Assembly (NCBI GenBank): GCA_019468145.1
Contig: JAHXDM010000005.1
Location: forward strand, 30,578 to 94,577
DNA length: 64,000 bases
Origin: Rickettsia endosymbiont of Bradysia coprophila
GTDB lineage: Bacteria > Pseudomonadota > Alphaproteobacteria > Rickettsiales > Rickettsiaceae
Direction of reading: 5' to 3'
The notes beneath the pieces are model-generated. The model was not told where the DNA came from. It made no database searches and worked only from the letters and a program-made list of their open reading frames with translations. Positions 19,635-29,472 of the stretch are shown in pieces (position 1 is the first letter of the stretch; each line of letters opens with the position of its first letter). Both the position numbers and the translations under genes were made by a program.

Positions 19635-19917
19635 TAGAAATAACTTTATTAATTTCTTCAGATATTATTTCTCTTACTATTTTTTGTTGGCTTTTATTAG
19701 TTTTTTCAGAAATAAACTTAATTTTTAGCAGCAATTCTTCTGGTAATCTTATAGTAAAAATTTTATGTACGTCCTCTCTTACAGAAGCATCTTGCCAAGG
19801 ATAAATTTCTATTTGATGTTTATTCTGACCAACATCATATTTTTTTTCCGCTCCCAATATAAATTCAGATATTGGCCTTTTACTTGGTGGATGAGAGCTA
19901 ATTTTATTATTTTGCAT
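19624..19917 (-). CDS. Ribbon-helix-helix partner of ParA
   Basis: 97 residues when started at ATG 19917, which has GAGGAAG six bases ahead and overlaps the parA stop by 11 nt. The C-terminal half is a ribbon-helix-helix fold ([20 protein letters not shown], then [13 protein letters not shown]). RHH proteins coupled to ParA bind centromere repeats and repress their own operon. The palindromes on both sides of the operon are candidate binding sites. The adaptor role is inferred from context. Confidence 0.65.
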   Translation of the reverse strand: MQNNKISSHPPSKRPISEFILGAEKKYDVGQNKHQIEIYPWQDASVREDVHKIFTIRLPEELLLKIKFISEKTNKSQQKIVREIISEEINKVISKMI

Positions 19918-20554
19918 TAAAAACTTCCTCATATAACATTGTAATTTCATTTATGGCTTTTTGATCTTGTTTTTCCAGCTCTATTATAGCTAAACCATTT
20001 TTAGCAGCTTTACGATATGAAATTCTCTCCTTTAGTGTTAATGGTAATAATCCTAGGTGTTCAAAATCTCTTAATACATCTTTAGCTTCTTCAACTTCAT
20101 TGACTATAGGGTTAGTTGTTGCTCTATTTATTAAAACATAAGGCTGCAACTTAGTATTAAAACCCTTAGCTTGTGAAACTAAATCATTCATTATACTTAA
20201 TGTCCAAATATCAAATTGAGAAGCCTGTACCGGTATGTATACAATATCAGCAATAGTCATGGAAGCCCTTAGTTCAACACTATCCCGTCCTCCTGCATCA
20301 ATTATTATATCTTCATACCTATTTTGAAAATCTCTAATATCTGATGCTAAATTACTTCCGAATTTTTGTACATTAGGGACTCTAACTTTTATATTATTAG
20401 CATCTCGAATATCTGACCACGCACTTGCACTTCCCTGTTTATCGGTGTCTACTAACAATACATCATGACCTTTTATTACTCTCATTGCCGCTAAATTAGT
20501 AGCAATCGTAGTCTTACCAGTTCCTCCTTTTTCTCCACCTATTAATATTATCAT
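19907..20554 (-). CDS. parA: ParA-type plasmid partition ATPase
   Basis: 215 residues. The deviant Walker A motif [11 protein letters not shown] lies at residues 6-16; the A' motif ([14 protein letters not shown]) and [11 protein letters not shown] follow. The short length without an N-terminal helix-turn-helix is type Ib ParA. It would segregate a plasmid by ATP-driven movement with the downstream RHH protein. Its presence inside an IS-rich region suggests that the window is, or was, a plasmid. Confidence 0.88.
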   Translation of the reverse strand: MIILIGGEKGGTGKTTIATNLAAMRVIKGHDVLLVDTDKQGSASAWSDIRDANNIKVRVPNVQKFGSNLASDIRDFQNRYEDIIIDAGGRDSVELRASMTIADIVYIPVQASQFDIWTLSIMNDLVSQAKGFNTKLQPYVLINRATTNPIVNEVEEAKDVLRDFEHLGLLPLTLKERISYRKAAKNGLAIIELEKQDQKAINEITMLYEEVFNAK

Positions 20555-20612
20555 CTCAATGCTATATCTCCCTATTAAATAAAGAAATTATATAATAACC
20601 TTATACATGTAT

Positions 20613-20664
20613 AATACAATACATGTAATGTATTATCAAGTAAATACATTACATGTATTGTATT
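20613..20664. repeat. 22-bp palindrome upstream of parA
   Basis: Arms 20613-20634 and 20643-20664 are exact complements, each containing the self-complementary core ACATGT. A half-related motif, TATACATGTATA, lies just before it at ~20603. Its position 59 bp before the parA start fits an operator or a centromere-like site for the RHH protein. Confidence 0.55.
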
Positions 20665-20834
20665 TGAAAGTATTGTTATGAAATTATGCTACTTATATGA
20701 ACCTCCCTCACCTGTAAATATATATAAGGTATGGTAATGTATTACATATTATTCCAAGTTTATCTAAAGTTTTTCTAGTAGAAACACCAAAATATCATAT
20801 ATTATAAAATAATTATGTTAGAAACTATATAAAG

Positions 20835-21347
20835 ATGATAATTGGGTTCCAATTCAAAGCTGCTAAGGAAGTTTTAGGTTTGACTGCTAAAGAAATAGCA
20901 AGTGCTATAGATGTACACCAAGGAACTATAGTTAGACTAGGTTTCACAAAAAATCTTGAATTAGTTAGATGTAATACCAAGACTATTTTTTATCTAAAAA
21001 AGTTTTTTGAATCTCATGGAATTCTATTTCCAGATGAAAACACGATATTCTTAAAAACTGATATCTACCCTACCCCTACAACTAACCAATTAACGAGGTT
21101 TCAACTAAAATCTGCTAGAATTGCTTGTGAACTCACGCAAGAAGAATTAAGCTCTTACATAAAGGTATCATCATCTAGTATAAGTATATTAGAAAAAAAA
21201 CGTAATATAGACTATATTACGTCTACAAAATTGGATATAGTTCAGCTAAAAAAGTTTTTTGAACATATGGGAGTAGTATTTTTAAATGATTTTTCTGTTG
21301 CGCTAATTAAAAAATCAATAATTTGTAGAAGTCAAGATTTGATCTGA
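20835..21347 (+). CDS. Protein with two XRE-type helix-turn-helix domains, 3' end altered
   Basis: Two similar ~75-residue repeats, each with a helix-turn-helix and then LKKFFESHG/LKKFFEHMG: residues 7-64 (LTAKEIASAIDVHQGTIVRL) and 93-150 (LTQEELSSYIKVSSSSISIL). It is probably a transcription regulator. The last residues (CRSQDLI) come from an IS481-type terminus at 21324, so the natural end may be missing. It diverges from parA and may control the partition region. Confidence 0.6.
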   Translation: MIIGFQFKAAKEVLGLTAKEIASAIDVHQGTIVRLGFTKNLELVRCNTKTIFYLKKFFESHGILFPDENTIFLKTDIYPTPTTNQLTRFQLKSARIACELTQEELSSYIKVSSSSISILEKKRNIDYITSTKLDIVQLKKFFEHMGVVFLNDFSVALIKKSIICRSQDLI

Positions 21348-21363
21348 CAGGCACTATAAATTT
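21324..21363. mobile_element. Solo IS481-type terminus
   Basis: Forty bases matching the TGTAGAAGTCAAGATTTGAT end of the 1202-bp element with a few substitutions. It fuses the HTH gene to the Rpn-family fragment and marks a recombination joint. Confidence 0.7.
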
Positions 21364-21364
21364 T

Positions 21365-21877
21365 TTAGAATTGTATTTTTAATAATTCATTGATTTTAGT
21401 AACTGATAATCTTGTCATTTTAGCAATTTCTTCAACAGAATGACCATTCTTTATCAGCATTTTTATCATGTCAGCTTTCCCTTTAGCTTCACCTTCAGCT
21501 TTCCCTTCAGCTTTAGCAGTTTTTATTAGGTAGTCTTCTGCTGCTTTATTATCCATAGTACGTTTAGTCTCTTGCTCATAAGTTAGCAATTCTTCTTCCG
21601 TCCAGTTAAACTGGTTTAATTCTTCGTACGCTCTCTCTATCACCTGATCGGATCCTATGATCCTAAGTAAGTCTGCTTCACTAGTTTCGTCTGCGTGCTT
21701 GAAAAAATAACACCATTTTTCAACAATATTGGTCAGTAAATTTATATCAGTGATTTTAAACTTTGGCAGCTCTATAAATGTAAAGGAGAAATCTTGTAAA
21801 TCATGAGTATAGCTCTCTTTATCTAAAATAATATGATCAGACTTATAAAATACTTTGTCTTTAAAGATAATATTATC
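21365..21877 (-). pseudogene. Rpn-family (PD-(D/E)XK) protein, C-terminal fragment
   Basis: Nearly identical to residues ~132-314 of the intact protein at 56810-57754 from NIIFKDKVFYKSDH onward, but the nuclease N-terminal half is gone; a palindromic MITE starts where it should begin. The KAEG repeat near the C-terminus is shorter than in the intact copy. Rpn proteins are recombination-promoting nucleases of transposase-like families. Confidence 0.8.
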
Positions 21878-22000
21878 TGTAGAAGTCAAGATTTGATCTT
21901 ACAGACACTATAAATCTTGCACCTAATTGTCAGTCAAAATTTAACTGACAATTAGGTGCAAGATTTATAGTGTCTGTAAGATCAAATCTTGACTTCTACA
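21878..22000. mobile_element. 123-bp palindromic MITE made of two IS481-type ends
   Basis: Two copies of the transposase-3'-side terminus of the 1202-bp IS lie head to head: TGTAGAAGTCAAGATTTGAT at 21878 and its complement ending at 22000, with a central near-palindrome (CCTAATTGTCAG / CTGACAATTAGG). It would fold into one long hairpin and could be moved by the intact transposases. No target duplication is visible. Confidence 0.75.
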
Positions 22001-22136
22001 ATTAGGCTGCTTAAGATTTCTTAGTCCATATACTGTATATTGTGCTGCTAACTCAGCATAGTGAACTACATTCTGTTCTGAAATATCTAACTGCCTTATA
22101 ATTTCAATGGACTTATGATATATCTCTAACAATAAT

Positions 22137-23040
22137 AGACCTCTTGCATAACCCTAATAATTTAGTTCCCAATTATATAAACCAGCGATTAAATTAAATC
22201 TTAGAGCAAATCTTTTACGTCGATTTCGATATTTATCAGCAATAATTTTAAAACGTTTTAGCATGCCGATAACATTTTCATTCAGGGCCCTGGTACTTGC
22301 CAGTTTTTGGTTATTTTTCTTATCTTGTTTTGTTAATGGATTTTTTTTAGTCTTCTTTTTTGGTAACTCAGATTTAGCATGAATCTTTTGTAACCCTTGA
22401 TATCCAGTATCGGTAATTACATTAGTATCAGGATGGATATTAATTTTGGATTCCTTAAATAACCTAAAATCATGTCGTTTACCATTTGCATAATTTGTAC
22501 ATATTATTTGTTTTGTCTTTTTGTCTACTACCAGCTGAGTTTTTAAAGTATGTCTTTTCTTCTTACCTGAATAGTAGCGTTTTTGTCTTTTTTTGGACGC
22601 TGGATAGGACTTTCTGTGGCATCAATTAGAATGGTTTCATACGTCATATCACTTTTAACTAAAGCTTTCTTACCAGGAAAAGCAAAATCCGGATGCTTAA
22701 TTAAAGTATCTTCTACCCATTTTATATTCCGATAACAACTACTTTCAGATATTCCATATGAAGCTGATATATGAAAATATGTTCTATATTCCCTTATATA
22801 TTCTAGGGCCATCAATAACCTCTCTTCTATACTTAAATGGTTTGGTTTGCCCCCAAATCTTTTCTTCTTTGTTTCTGCTTCTTCTAAAATAATAGTCATT
22901 CTTGCAAAAGTATTCTTCTTAACCCCTGTTAAACGTCTAAATTCTTCTTCCCCAAACTTTTTAAGTTCTTCATATCTCATATGATAAAATTCCTAAAATC
23001 TTATCATTTTATCCTATATCCTAGGTTATGCAAGAAGTCT
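22137..23040 (-). mobile_element. IS5-family element, copy B (904 bp)
   Basis: Same ends as copy A (AGACCTCTTGCATAACC / AGACTTCTTGCATAACC). The target duplication is aat at 22134-22136 and 23041-23043. Confidence 0.92.
22154..22980 (-). CDS. IS5-family transposase (copy B), -1 frameshift
   Basis: Same two-frame organisation and A7 slip site as copy A. The first-frame protein (22980-22543) is identical to that of copy A. The second frame ends at 22154. Confidence 0.85.
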
Positions 23041-23603
23041 AATTTATTCTTTTCTACACTTGCTTTAATTTCATTGGTGGTGAAATCTTTTTGGTCTTTT
23101 TTAATCAGAGTGAGTTGATAAAATAAGTCGTCTTTCTCCAAAAGCTTACTTAAAGACTTACGAAGTAGACTATCCATTATTGTATAGAGCTTATTACTTA
23201 TACGTCGCTTCTTGTTATTGCAGCTTCTAGATGTAGCGGCTTGATTTCGAAATGAGGTTGGCTTGCTTTCATCGGCAATAAGCGGCTCAAATTAAATGAC
23301 TTTAAAAATACAGTCTGGCTCGATTTAATTGACTCTCAAAATTTCCTGGCTCACATTAAATGATTTTATATTTTCCTCTGGCTCACTTTATTTGACTTTA
23401 TCCACTGTTACAATATTGAGTAAATTTGGATTTTAGAATAACAAATCTTTAACTATTTTACAACTTATGCAATCAAATGATTAGATAAAAACGTTCGTTT
23501 TTTTAATAATATAAATTCAAATAAAATCATTGATATTTCTATAAGAACTATTATAAAAATATACTAATAATTAGGTTTTCTTCTAATTAAGGTCTTGTTA
23601 CCC

Positions 23604-23858
23604 CTAATTGTAGCAATCTTTGCGGTGCTGAATCACTAATATCTTAATAGTCGTATCTACTATTTGGTAAATGACTCTATAATCTCCGATTCTAAGAGAG
23701 CGACAACCTTTGAAGCTATATCTTAAAGGTTTGCCGAATTTCATTGGGTCAGATAATAGTTTTTTTTCTATAGTCGACTTTATTAAAGACCTAACTGGTA
23801 TAGAGAGTTTAGGAATATCTTGATATACAACTTGGTCCGAATATATAAGATTATACAT
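23604..23858 (-). CDS. RelE/ParE-family toxin
   Basis: 84 residues from ATG 23858, preferred over the in-frame TTG at 23867, giving a TAATG overlap with the antitoxin gene. The core matches RelE/ParE: KFGKPLRYSFKGCRSLRIGD, YRVIYQIVD, and the basic end IQHRKDCYN. Such toxins cleave mRNA on the ribosome or poison gyrase; the Arg/His-rich end favours an mRNA interferase. It should be co-expressed with the RHH antitoxin ahead of it. Confidence 0.85.
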   Translation of the reverse strand: MYNLIYSDQVVYQDIPKLSIPVRSLIKSTIEKKLLSDPMKFGKPLRYSFKGCRSLRIGDYRVIYQIVDTTIKILVIQHRKDCYN

Positions 23859-24073
23859 TATTTCCAAGCATCTGTATGGCTAAGCCATTCTTTAGTATTA
23901 CACATTCTTTCATCTGCCAATTTGGCAAACATTTTCTCTTCTTGAAGTTCCAAACTAGCAATGATAAGGTTTTTTGCAATACTAGATGATGATTCATTAT
24001 TGATTTTAGCAAGACTTACAATTTCATTAAAAATATCTTCATCTAAAGATACCAATAATCGTTTAGCAGGCAT
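23858..24073 (-). CDS. RHH-type antitoxin
   Basis: 71 residues. The N-terminal ribbon-helix-helix (RLLVSLDEDIFNEIVSLAK, then SSSIAKNLIIASLEL) binds DNA, and the acidic C-terminal tail (ADERMCNTKEWLSH) would neutralise the toxin. It would repress its own promoter, which should lie between 24074 and the inverted repeat. The antitoxin-first order and coupled overlap are standard for type II systems. Confidence 0.85.
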   Translation of the reverse strand: MPAKRLLVSLDEDIFNEIVSLAKINNESSSSIAKNLIIASLELQEEKMFAKLADERMCNTKEWLSHTDAWK

Positions 24074-24425
24074 AAAACACTCAAAATTTATTTATTTCTA
24101 TAAATTTATAGTATCATATCTGATACAAAACTTCAATGTGATTTATATTATTAAAAAAACGAACGTTTTTATCTAATCATTTGATTGCATAAGTTACAAA
24201 ATAGTTAAAGATTTGTTATTCTAAAATCCAAATTTACTCAATATTGTAACAGTGGATAAAGTCAAATAAAGTGAGCCAGAGGAAAATATAAAATCATTTA
24301 ATGTGAGCCAGGAAATTTTGAGAGTCAATTAAATCAAGCCAGACTGTATTTTTAAAGTCATTTAATTTGAGCCGCTTATTGCCGATGAAAACAAGCCAAC
24401 CTCATTTCGAAATCAAGCCGCTACA

Positions 24426-24524
24426 CCTAGCTATTTGGGCCAGCGGCACTTTTGATTCGTTGGCTAATTTGACTGCTGATTCTTTAAATTCCGAGCTATA
24501 GACTTTTTGTTTGTTTACAGACAT
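24426..24524 (-). pseudogene. IS3-family OrfA, N-terminal fragment
   Basis: ATG at 24524 preceded by AAGGAAG. The reading MSVNKQKVYSSEFKESAVKL then AQIAR is the start of an IS3-type helix-turn-helix protein. It breaks off at the arm of the toxin-antitoxin element. The IS3 terminus is probably near 24570-24585 (ACTGTCCGGATTATTGTTGC). Confidence 0.65.
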
Positions 24525-24592
24525 TTTTGTACTTCCTTTTTGTTAAGTTTATACTAACCTAACTGTCCGGATTATTGTTGCCACATCAAAGT

Positions 24593-25051
24593 TCATTATT
24601 GACTCCAAATATTCTGCCCTTTTCTTGGCGTTTGACTCTTTGTAGATAAAAGTTTTTTTTTATAACTAAAGCCTAATTTTTTTAATCTTTTGTAAATTGA
24701 ACAAGCACTTACACCAAAATGTTTACCTATCTCAGCCAATGTCTTATCGGGATTAAGTTCAACAAATTCTTTTAAGATATCAGGAGATACTTTACCTTTA
24801 CTACCCAAATTTGGTTTAGGACTTATTATCCCTTCTTCTTTATATCTATTCCACCACCTACTTATAGCACTTTTACTTACCTTAAATATTTTCGATGCTC
24901 TTCTTAGGCTATTTCCTGTTTCGATATATTCTATTACTCTTGATCTTAAATCTATACTATAGGATTTCATTAACTCTTAATATTTAGGTTATTTAATATT
25001 TTTACCTAATCTTAACATTACTCCGTCCCTAATTCAAGTTAATTTACTATA
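24593..25051 (-). mobile_element. IS630-family element, copy B, truncated
   Basis: It keeps the right end (complement TATAGTAAATTAACTTGAAT) and the N-terminal 124 codons of the transposase. The remainder is cut at the IS3 border. Confidence 0.75.
24596..24970 (-). pseudogene. IS630 transposase, N-terminal fragment
   Basis: Nearly the same as the N-terminal half of copy A (SLRRASKIFKVSKSAISRW), with a few substitutions. The slip run has nine A where copy A has eight. The DDE core is missing. Confidence 0.8.
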
Positions 25052-25695
25052 GCATAATAACCTCCTTTATAATCTACATTATTAAAATTATAGCATCCAC
25101 ATTTATTAAAAAAGTGATTAAAATTAATATAAGATGCTCTGTTAAATAGATTTACAACTTCAAACAACTATATTTAATTTTTTATTACAAGTCAAAGACC
25201 CAAGAAAAATACAAGGCAAGAGATATAATTTATCTGCCATATTGAACAGCTATCTTGGGTCCTACTTATATTGACCATGGTGGTCTGATAAACAAAAGGT
25301 AAGGAAATAATAACATACTGACCTAATTTTGTCACTACTAATATTAAATAATACTTAATTTTTATTAAGTATTAAAGATTTTAATTTTCTTTTTTTTAAT
25401 AAACTATATTAGTTATAACAACTATTTGGGCAAGGTAGCAGTAATTAGAAATTCGAAAACATTAGTTTTAAAATAAAATTGCTAGACGCTACCTATTGTT
25501 CCAAATTGTTATCTATAAGAGGTAATTGCTACGTTCTTTTTTACAATTTATATTTGTTAGCAATTTAAGTAAATAAAAGGTTATGTCTATTGCAGTCAAT
25601 AATAGCTAGTTATATCAGAATATGGGCTAGTGAGTTTACCGTACACAGTGAGTATTAAGAGTAAAATACAACATTATATTATTATGGAGATAATT
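25052..25695. other. Long AT-rich intergenic region
   Basis: No coding sequence is supported. It contains short inverted repeats such as gacccaag (25196) / cttgggtc (25254) and TAATACTTAA / TTAAGTATTA near 25350. It probably holds the promoter of the next gene. Confidence 0.3.
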
Positions 25696-26454
25696 ATGTC
25701 AAAATCGTCAATTACAGCAATATATCAAGAAAAATGCGGTTCATTTGAGATATCCCAAGAAGCAGAGCTTGATGGTAGGAATACATCATATATTTATACT
25801 GAAAGGTTTATTGCGCATACTTTATTTACACCAGAAACAAAATTTGTCCACTTTCCAGATGACATTAAGGCTTTGTATTCTGTGACTTTTGCTGATCCAG
25901 TAGTAATGGAAAAATACACTACTGGTAATACCCAAACTATAGAAGAATTTGAAACATTTGTAAAATTAAACTCATTGCGTGCATTGTATAATTATCCGTT
26001 TTCTGCCTTTATAATCACGGATAAATACTCTGATGCAGTAATTGGATATGAAATAATAAGTGATGGTTCTAAGAGTAACACTGGAAGAACTTCTTATATA
26101 TTCCGTAAAGACTATCAAAATAGCTCAGCAAAACAACATGTAGGATATGAAAATGTCGGAGCTTTAATTTGGGGTTATGGAGAAAAATTATATAATGGTG
26201 CTATTTTAGTAAATCAAACTTATAATGAAGAGTTACAACAGTTTGAGGGTGGTAGTGTTTTCAATACTATCTCAGCTGGAGTACGAACTGATAATATTGG
26301 TTCTTCAAAAATATTAGGCTATCTAGGCTTTGACACAATCAGAGTAATTTATAAATATGGGTTTGAGAGATATGAATTTGAGTTGAATTATAATAACATA
26401 GAAATAGATAAAATGAATTTACATGGTGAACTACCAAACACAAGAGAATTATGA
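25696..26454 (+). CDS. GNAT-like acetyltransferase-fold protein
   Basis: 252 residues from ATG 25696, chosen because GGAG stands seven bases ahead. The body follows the RimJ/RimL-type GNAT layout: an N-terminal strand pair, a dp.v.ey-type segment (ADPVVMEKYTTGN), a central strand (FSAFIITDKYSDAVIGYEII), the late helix GYGEKLYNGAILVNQTYN and a C-terminal LGYLGFDTI. GNAT enzymes transfer acetyl groups from acetyl-CoA; the canonical P-loop is not clear, so activity is uncertain. It is a single gene, with a hairpin downstream. Confidence 0.45.
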   Translation: MSKSSITAIYQEKCGSFEISQEAELDGRNTSYIYTERFIAHTLFTPETKFVHFPDDIKALYSVTFADPVVMEKYTTGNTQTIEEFETFVKLNSLRALYNYPFSAFIITDKYSDAVIGYEIISDGSKSNTGRTSYIFRKDYQNSSAKQHVGYENVGALIWGYGEKLYNGAILVNQTYNEELQQFEGGSVFNTISAGVRTDNIGSSKILGYLGFDTIRVIYKYGFERYEFELNYNNIEIDKMNLHGELPNTREL

Positions 26455-26518
26455 GTATTACGTTGAGCCAGTACCACTTATAATGGTACCGAAAAACTGG
26501 ACTGCTAAAATTGTAAGA

Positions 26519-26559
26519 TGAGATATAATTTCAAAACACAAAATAGAAATTATATCTCA
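26519..26559 (+). terminator. Hairpin downstream of the GNAT-like gene
   Basis: 13-bp perfect stem (TGAGATATAATTT / AAATTATATCTCA) with a 15-nt loop, followed by a T-rich stretch. It is AT-rich and weak but well placed, 65 bp after the stop. Confidence 0.4.
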
Positions 26560-26644
26560 TAATTTCTATCTTTTAGTCTAGACAAATTGGGCCACCTCCC
26601 CTTCAGAGAAGAATTGATCTGGAGAAAACTGTAATTTAATACAT

Positions 26645-27846
26645 TGTATTAGTTGACATTTGATCTTACATTTAATAAAAATAATGTATAAAAAATACAG
26701 ATAAAAAAATGGAAGGTCACAATGAACTTAAATCAAAAAATAATAAAGCCCAAACTAGGGTTATTAGGGCTAGCAAAGAGTTTAGGCAATGTATCAGCAG
26801 CATGTAAGGCTATGGGATATAGTAGAGATAGTTACTATAGATTTCAAGAATTATATGAAACTGGAGGAGAAGAAGCCCTATACGAAATAAGTCGGAAGAA
26901 GCCCATAATAGCTAATAGAGTAGATCCACGTGTGGAGAAAGCAGTTGTGGATATGGCTGTAGAATATCCAGCATATGGGCAACTGAGAGTATCAAATGAG
27001 CTTAAGAAGCCAGGTATTCTTGTATCACCTGGTGGGGTAAGATCAATTTGGTTGCGTAATGATTTAAACAATATCAATAAAAGGCTTAAAGCATTAGAAG
27101 CTAAGATGGCTCAAGATGGTATTGTTCTTACCGAAGCCCAGTTACAAGTATTAGAGAAGCGTCGTAATGAGAAAGAAGCCCATGGTGAGATAGAAACGCA
27201 GCATCCAGGTTATTTAGGGTGCCAGGATACATATTATGTTGGCAATTTTAAAGGTATAGGTAAGGTTTATTCTCAGGTCTTTATCGACAGCTATACCAGA
27301 GTAGCAGATGCTAAACTATATACTGAGAAAACAGCGCTGACGAGTGCTGATATGCTCAATGACCGGATATTACCATGGTATGAGGACCAAGGGATACCTA
27401 TCTTACGTATCCTTACTGATCGGGGGAGCGAATATAAAGGCAATATAGAGCATCATGCTTTTGAGTTATTCTTAAGCATCGAAGGTATAGAACATACTGT
27501 TACTCGCGCTTACTCGCCTCAAACCAATGGTATGTGTGAGCGTTTTAACAAAACTATGAAACAGGAATTCTTTGATACAGCTATGCGAAAAAAGATTTAT
27601 ACATCCCTTGAAGATTTACAGCTAGATCTTGATATTTGGTTAGAGTATTACAATCATGAAAGGCCACATTCAGGAAAATATTGTTATGGTAAAACCCCTA
27701 TGCAAACTTTTCAAGATAGTAAAAAATTAGCTGTTGAAAAGAATAATGAAATCTTGTACCTTGAATATATATCTGACAGTCAAAATTTAACTGACAATCA
27801 GGTGCAAAATTTATAGTGTCTGTAAGATCAAATCTTGACTTCTACA
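26645..27846 (+). mobile_element. IS481-type element, copy C (1202 bp)
   Basis: Complete, with both inverted ends. The flanks aatacat / atcttta do not match, so it lies at a recombined junction. Confidence 0.92.
26722..27816 (+). CDS. IS481-family transposase (copy C)
   Basis: Intact 364 residues. It differs from copies A and B only in the segment [11 protein letters not shown], where the others have TGV. All catalytic motifs are kept. Confidence 0.92.
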   Translation: MNLNQKIIKPKLGLLGLAKSLGNVSAACKAMGYSRDSYYRFQELYETGGEEALYEISRKKPIIANRVDPRVEKAVVDMAVEYPAYGQLRVSNELKKPGILVSPGGVRSIWLRNDLNNINKRLKALEAKMAQDGIVLTEAQLQVLEKRRNEKEAHGEIETQHPGYLGCQDTYYVGNFKGIGKVYSQVFIDSYTRVADAKLYTEKTALTSADMLNDRILPWYEDQGIPILRILTDRGSEYKGNIEHHAFELFLSIEGIEHTVTRAYSPQTNGMCERFNKTMKQEFFDTAMRKKIYTSLEDLQLDLDIWLEYYNHERPHSGKYCYGKTPMQTFQDSKKLAVEKNNEILYLEYISDSQNLTDNQVQNL

Positions 27847-27991
27847 ATCTTTACTCATTTTAATTTCTCTTTCAGCTGATGAACAATATCATTTGAAATA
27901 TTTTAATAATTTAGTTGAAATTTGAAATGGCATCTTGAGGTTGCTAACTTTATTTTTATACCTTTATATCAGTTCTTACCCTACCTGTAAA

Positions 27992-29379
27992 GGGTACAGC
28001 TATTGAATAATGTTAACTAAGATATCAAGATGTCGCTTAAGGCATTTTGGTTAATCATGTTCCAAAATTGATTCCACCTTCCTTTTGTTTGAACAAGAGA
28101 TCTAATGGAAATAACTATTTTGGCACCTTGAGTTCGCCACTGCATTGCTGATTTACATAATCTTTGCTTGATCAGCGTCTTGCAAGCCGCTTCCGTCACA
28201 CCAGAACCTATAGGAAAATTTTGTGCTGTGTAATTACTATAATTCATACGTTCTAATTGATTAGTAAAATAGCTCACCGCTTTACTCAAATTGTCCTTTA
28301 TTGCTGGTGATATTTTTTTATTTCCTTCATTTTTTTTCACTTGTTCCTTCATCGTGTCTAAAAGCTCTGCAGCCGCATTGTTTTCATGCTTTAATTTATG
28401 ACAAGCATTACTCAACCATTCCTTTCTTCTCCCTTCATCACTAAAAAGCGAATATGAACTTTTTGCTAAATATTCGCTAGCATGATAAAAATCTAGAATA
28501 TGATATTGTGTATTCAGTTCTAAAAATTTCCAATTATTACTTGCGCCATCAGCAATGCCAATATAATTTGCTGCAGGATATTTTTGTTTGATTTTATTAA
28601 CCTCTCCTTGTAAACGAGCTATAAATAACCCTTTACCATATTCAGGAGACGCTCCAATATATATTGTATGCAATCTTTCGCTTTGCGCATCGTACAAAGA
28701 GATATTACCTGTCATAGCTTCACGATAACCTTGTTCTTTCATTAAAATACATGTGCCATCTAAACTAATACCTATACTGGTAACCGGTTCTACAATCTTG
28801 GGAATAGCATATTCCCAATCTTCTTCTGTCGCTAAAGCTATAGATCCTATATAATCAGCAACCTTTTGGATATATCCTCTCGAACAACTCCTAGAATGAT
28901 TCTCTGCAAAATCTTCACTGACATCTTTCGCACTTAAAGATGCATATTTATACGAAATCATTTTGGCAAATTTTGGTGTAGAATGAATAATTATACGCCC
29001 TTTCTCATCAACTGGACAAAACGTCTTGCCTCCTTTCGAGCTCTGATATACATGTCGCATTATCTCAACAGTACCATAGGGTGTCTCATACTCTTTTTTC
29101 ACTTTGCCCTTTGAAGACATTCTGACACTACCAATATTAATTATCGCACCAGTTGCATCAAACTTACTTAGGGCTTCTTTAGTTGCAATGCACCCAACCT
29201 CATTTACTCCTTTCTGTATCGCATCTTCCATTTCAAGCATAGAGCCATCCAATTTTAATGTAATTTGTATTGTGATTTCTTCTCCGTTCCGTGTTATTAT
29301 TTCTGCCATAGCTTAATTCCAATTATTTACTAAAATCTCACCATAGCATAATTTAAAACATTATTCAATAGCTGTACCC
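27992..29379 (-). mobile_element. ISKra4-family element, copy A (1388 bp)
   Basis: The ends are 23-bp inverted repeats starting GGGTACAGCTATTGAATAAT. An 8-bp duplication, cctgtaaa, lies at 27984-27991 and 29380-29387, so this is a simple insertion. Confidence 0.93.
28017..29309 (-). CDS. ISKra4-family transposase (copy A)
   Basis: 430 residues. Family motifs: TCILMKEQGYREAM around the first Asp, YIGIADGASNNWKFLE, LDFYHASEYLAK, and the C-terminal GSGVTEAACKTLIKQRLCKS and GAKIVISIRSLVQTKGRW. It is intact and differs at two residues from the copy at 58072-59364. Confidence 0.9.
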   Translation of the reverse strand: MAEIITRNGEEITIQITLKLDGSMLEMEDAIQKGVNEVGCIATKEALSKFDATGAIINIGSVRMSSKGKVKKEYETPYGTVEIMRHVYQSSKGGKTFCPVDEKGRIIIHSTPKFAKMISYKYASLSAKDVSEDFAENHSRSCSRGYIQKVADYIGSIALATEEDWEYAIPKIVEPVTSIGISLDGTCILMKEQGYREAMTGNISLYDAQSERLHTIYIGASPEYGKGLFIARLQGEVNKIKQKYPAANYIGIADGASNNWKFLELNTQYHILDFYHASEYLAKSSYSLFSDEGRRKEWLSNACHKLKHENNAAAELLDTMKEQVKKNEGNKKISPAIKDNLSKAVSYFTNQLERMNYSNYTAQNFPIGSGVTEAACKTLIKQRLCKSAMQWRTQGAKIVISIRSLVQTKGRWNQFWNMINQNALSDILIS

Positions 29380-29390
29380 CCTGTAAATAC

Positions 29391-29404
29391 ATGCGACAGA
29401 ACCG
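29391..29404 (+). repeat. 14-bp motif ATGCGACAGAACCG, left of the polysaccharide locus
   Basis: It matches exactly, inverted, the site at 51975-51988 beyond the last polysaccharide gene; 13 of the bases recur at 32320-32332. It could be an old IS end or a recombination site. Confidence 0.4.
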
Positions 29405-29472
29405 ATAAGGTAACTAGTTGACATATTGACAAAAAGACTTTAGATTTAGCTAAATCTATAATTAAGTAATCG

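Larger units (their letters stand above)
22001..23231 (-). pseudogene. Fragment of a Tn3-type transposase, interrupted by IS5 copy B
   Basis: Minus-strand reading outside the IS5 copy: MDSLLRKSLSKLLEKDDLF, YQLTLIKKDQKDFTTNEI, then after excision LLLEIYHKSIEIIRQLDI and YAELAAQYTVYGLRNLKQPN. The pattern resembles the N-terminal to middle part of Tn3-family TnpA. Excision of the IS plus one AAT restores one continuous frame. Both outer ends are cut, by the MITE on one side and the toxin-antitoxin element on the other. Confidence 0.5.
23232..24425. mobile_element. Toxin-antitoxin cassette between 285-bp inverted repeats
   Basis: Arms 23232-23516 and 24141-24425 are inverted copies that differ at only a few positions. 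Each begins TGTAGCGGCTTGATTTCG and contains several ~30-bp sub-repeats of the type GGCTCAxxTTAAxTGA. TGT...ACA tips with arrays of sub-repeats are the end structure of Mu/Tn7/Tn5053-type transposons. Inside is only a RHH/RelE toxin-antitoxin pair, and no transposase. The flanks are an IS3 orfA on one side and a Tn3-like fragment on the other, with no clear duplication. Confidence 0.7.

Noticed and set aside
23270-23400. Spaced ~30-bp repeats resembling a CRISPR or iteron array
   Set aside because: The units are degenerate, lie in the arms of an inverted-repeat element and have no cas or rep gene beside them; transposase-binding sites fit better.
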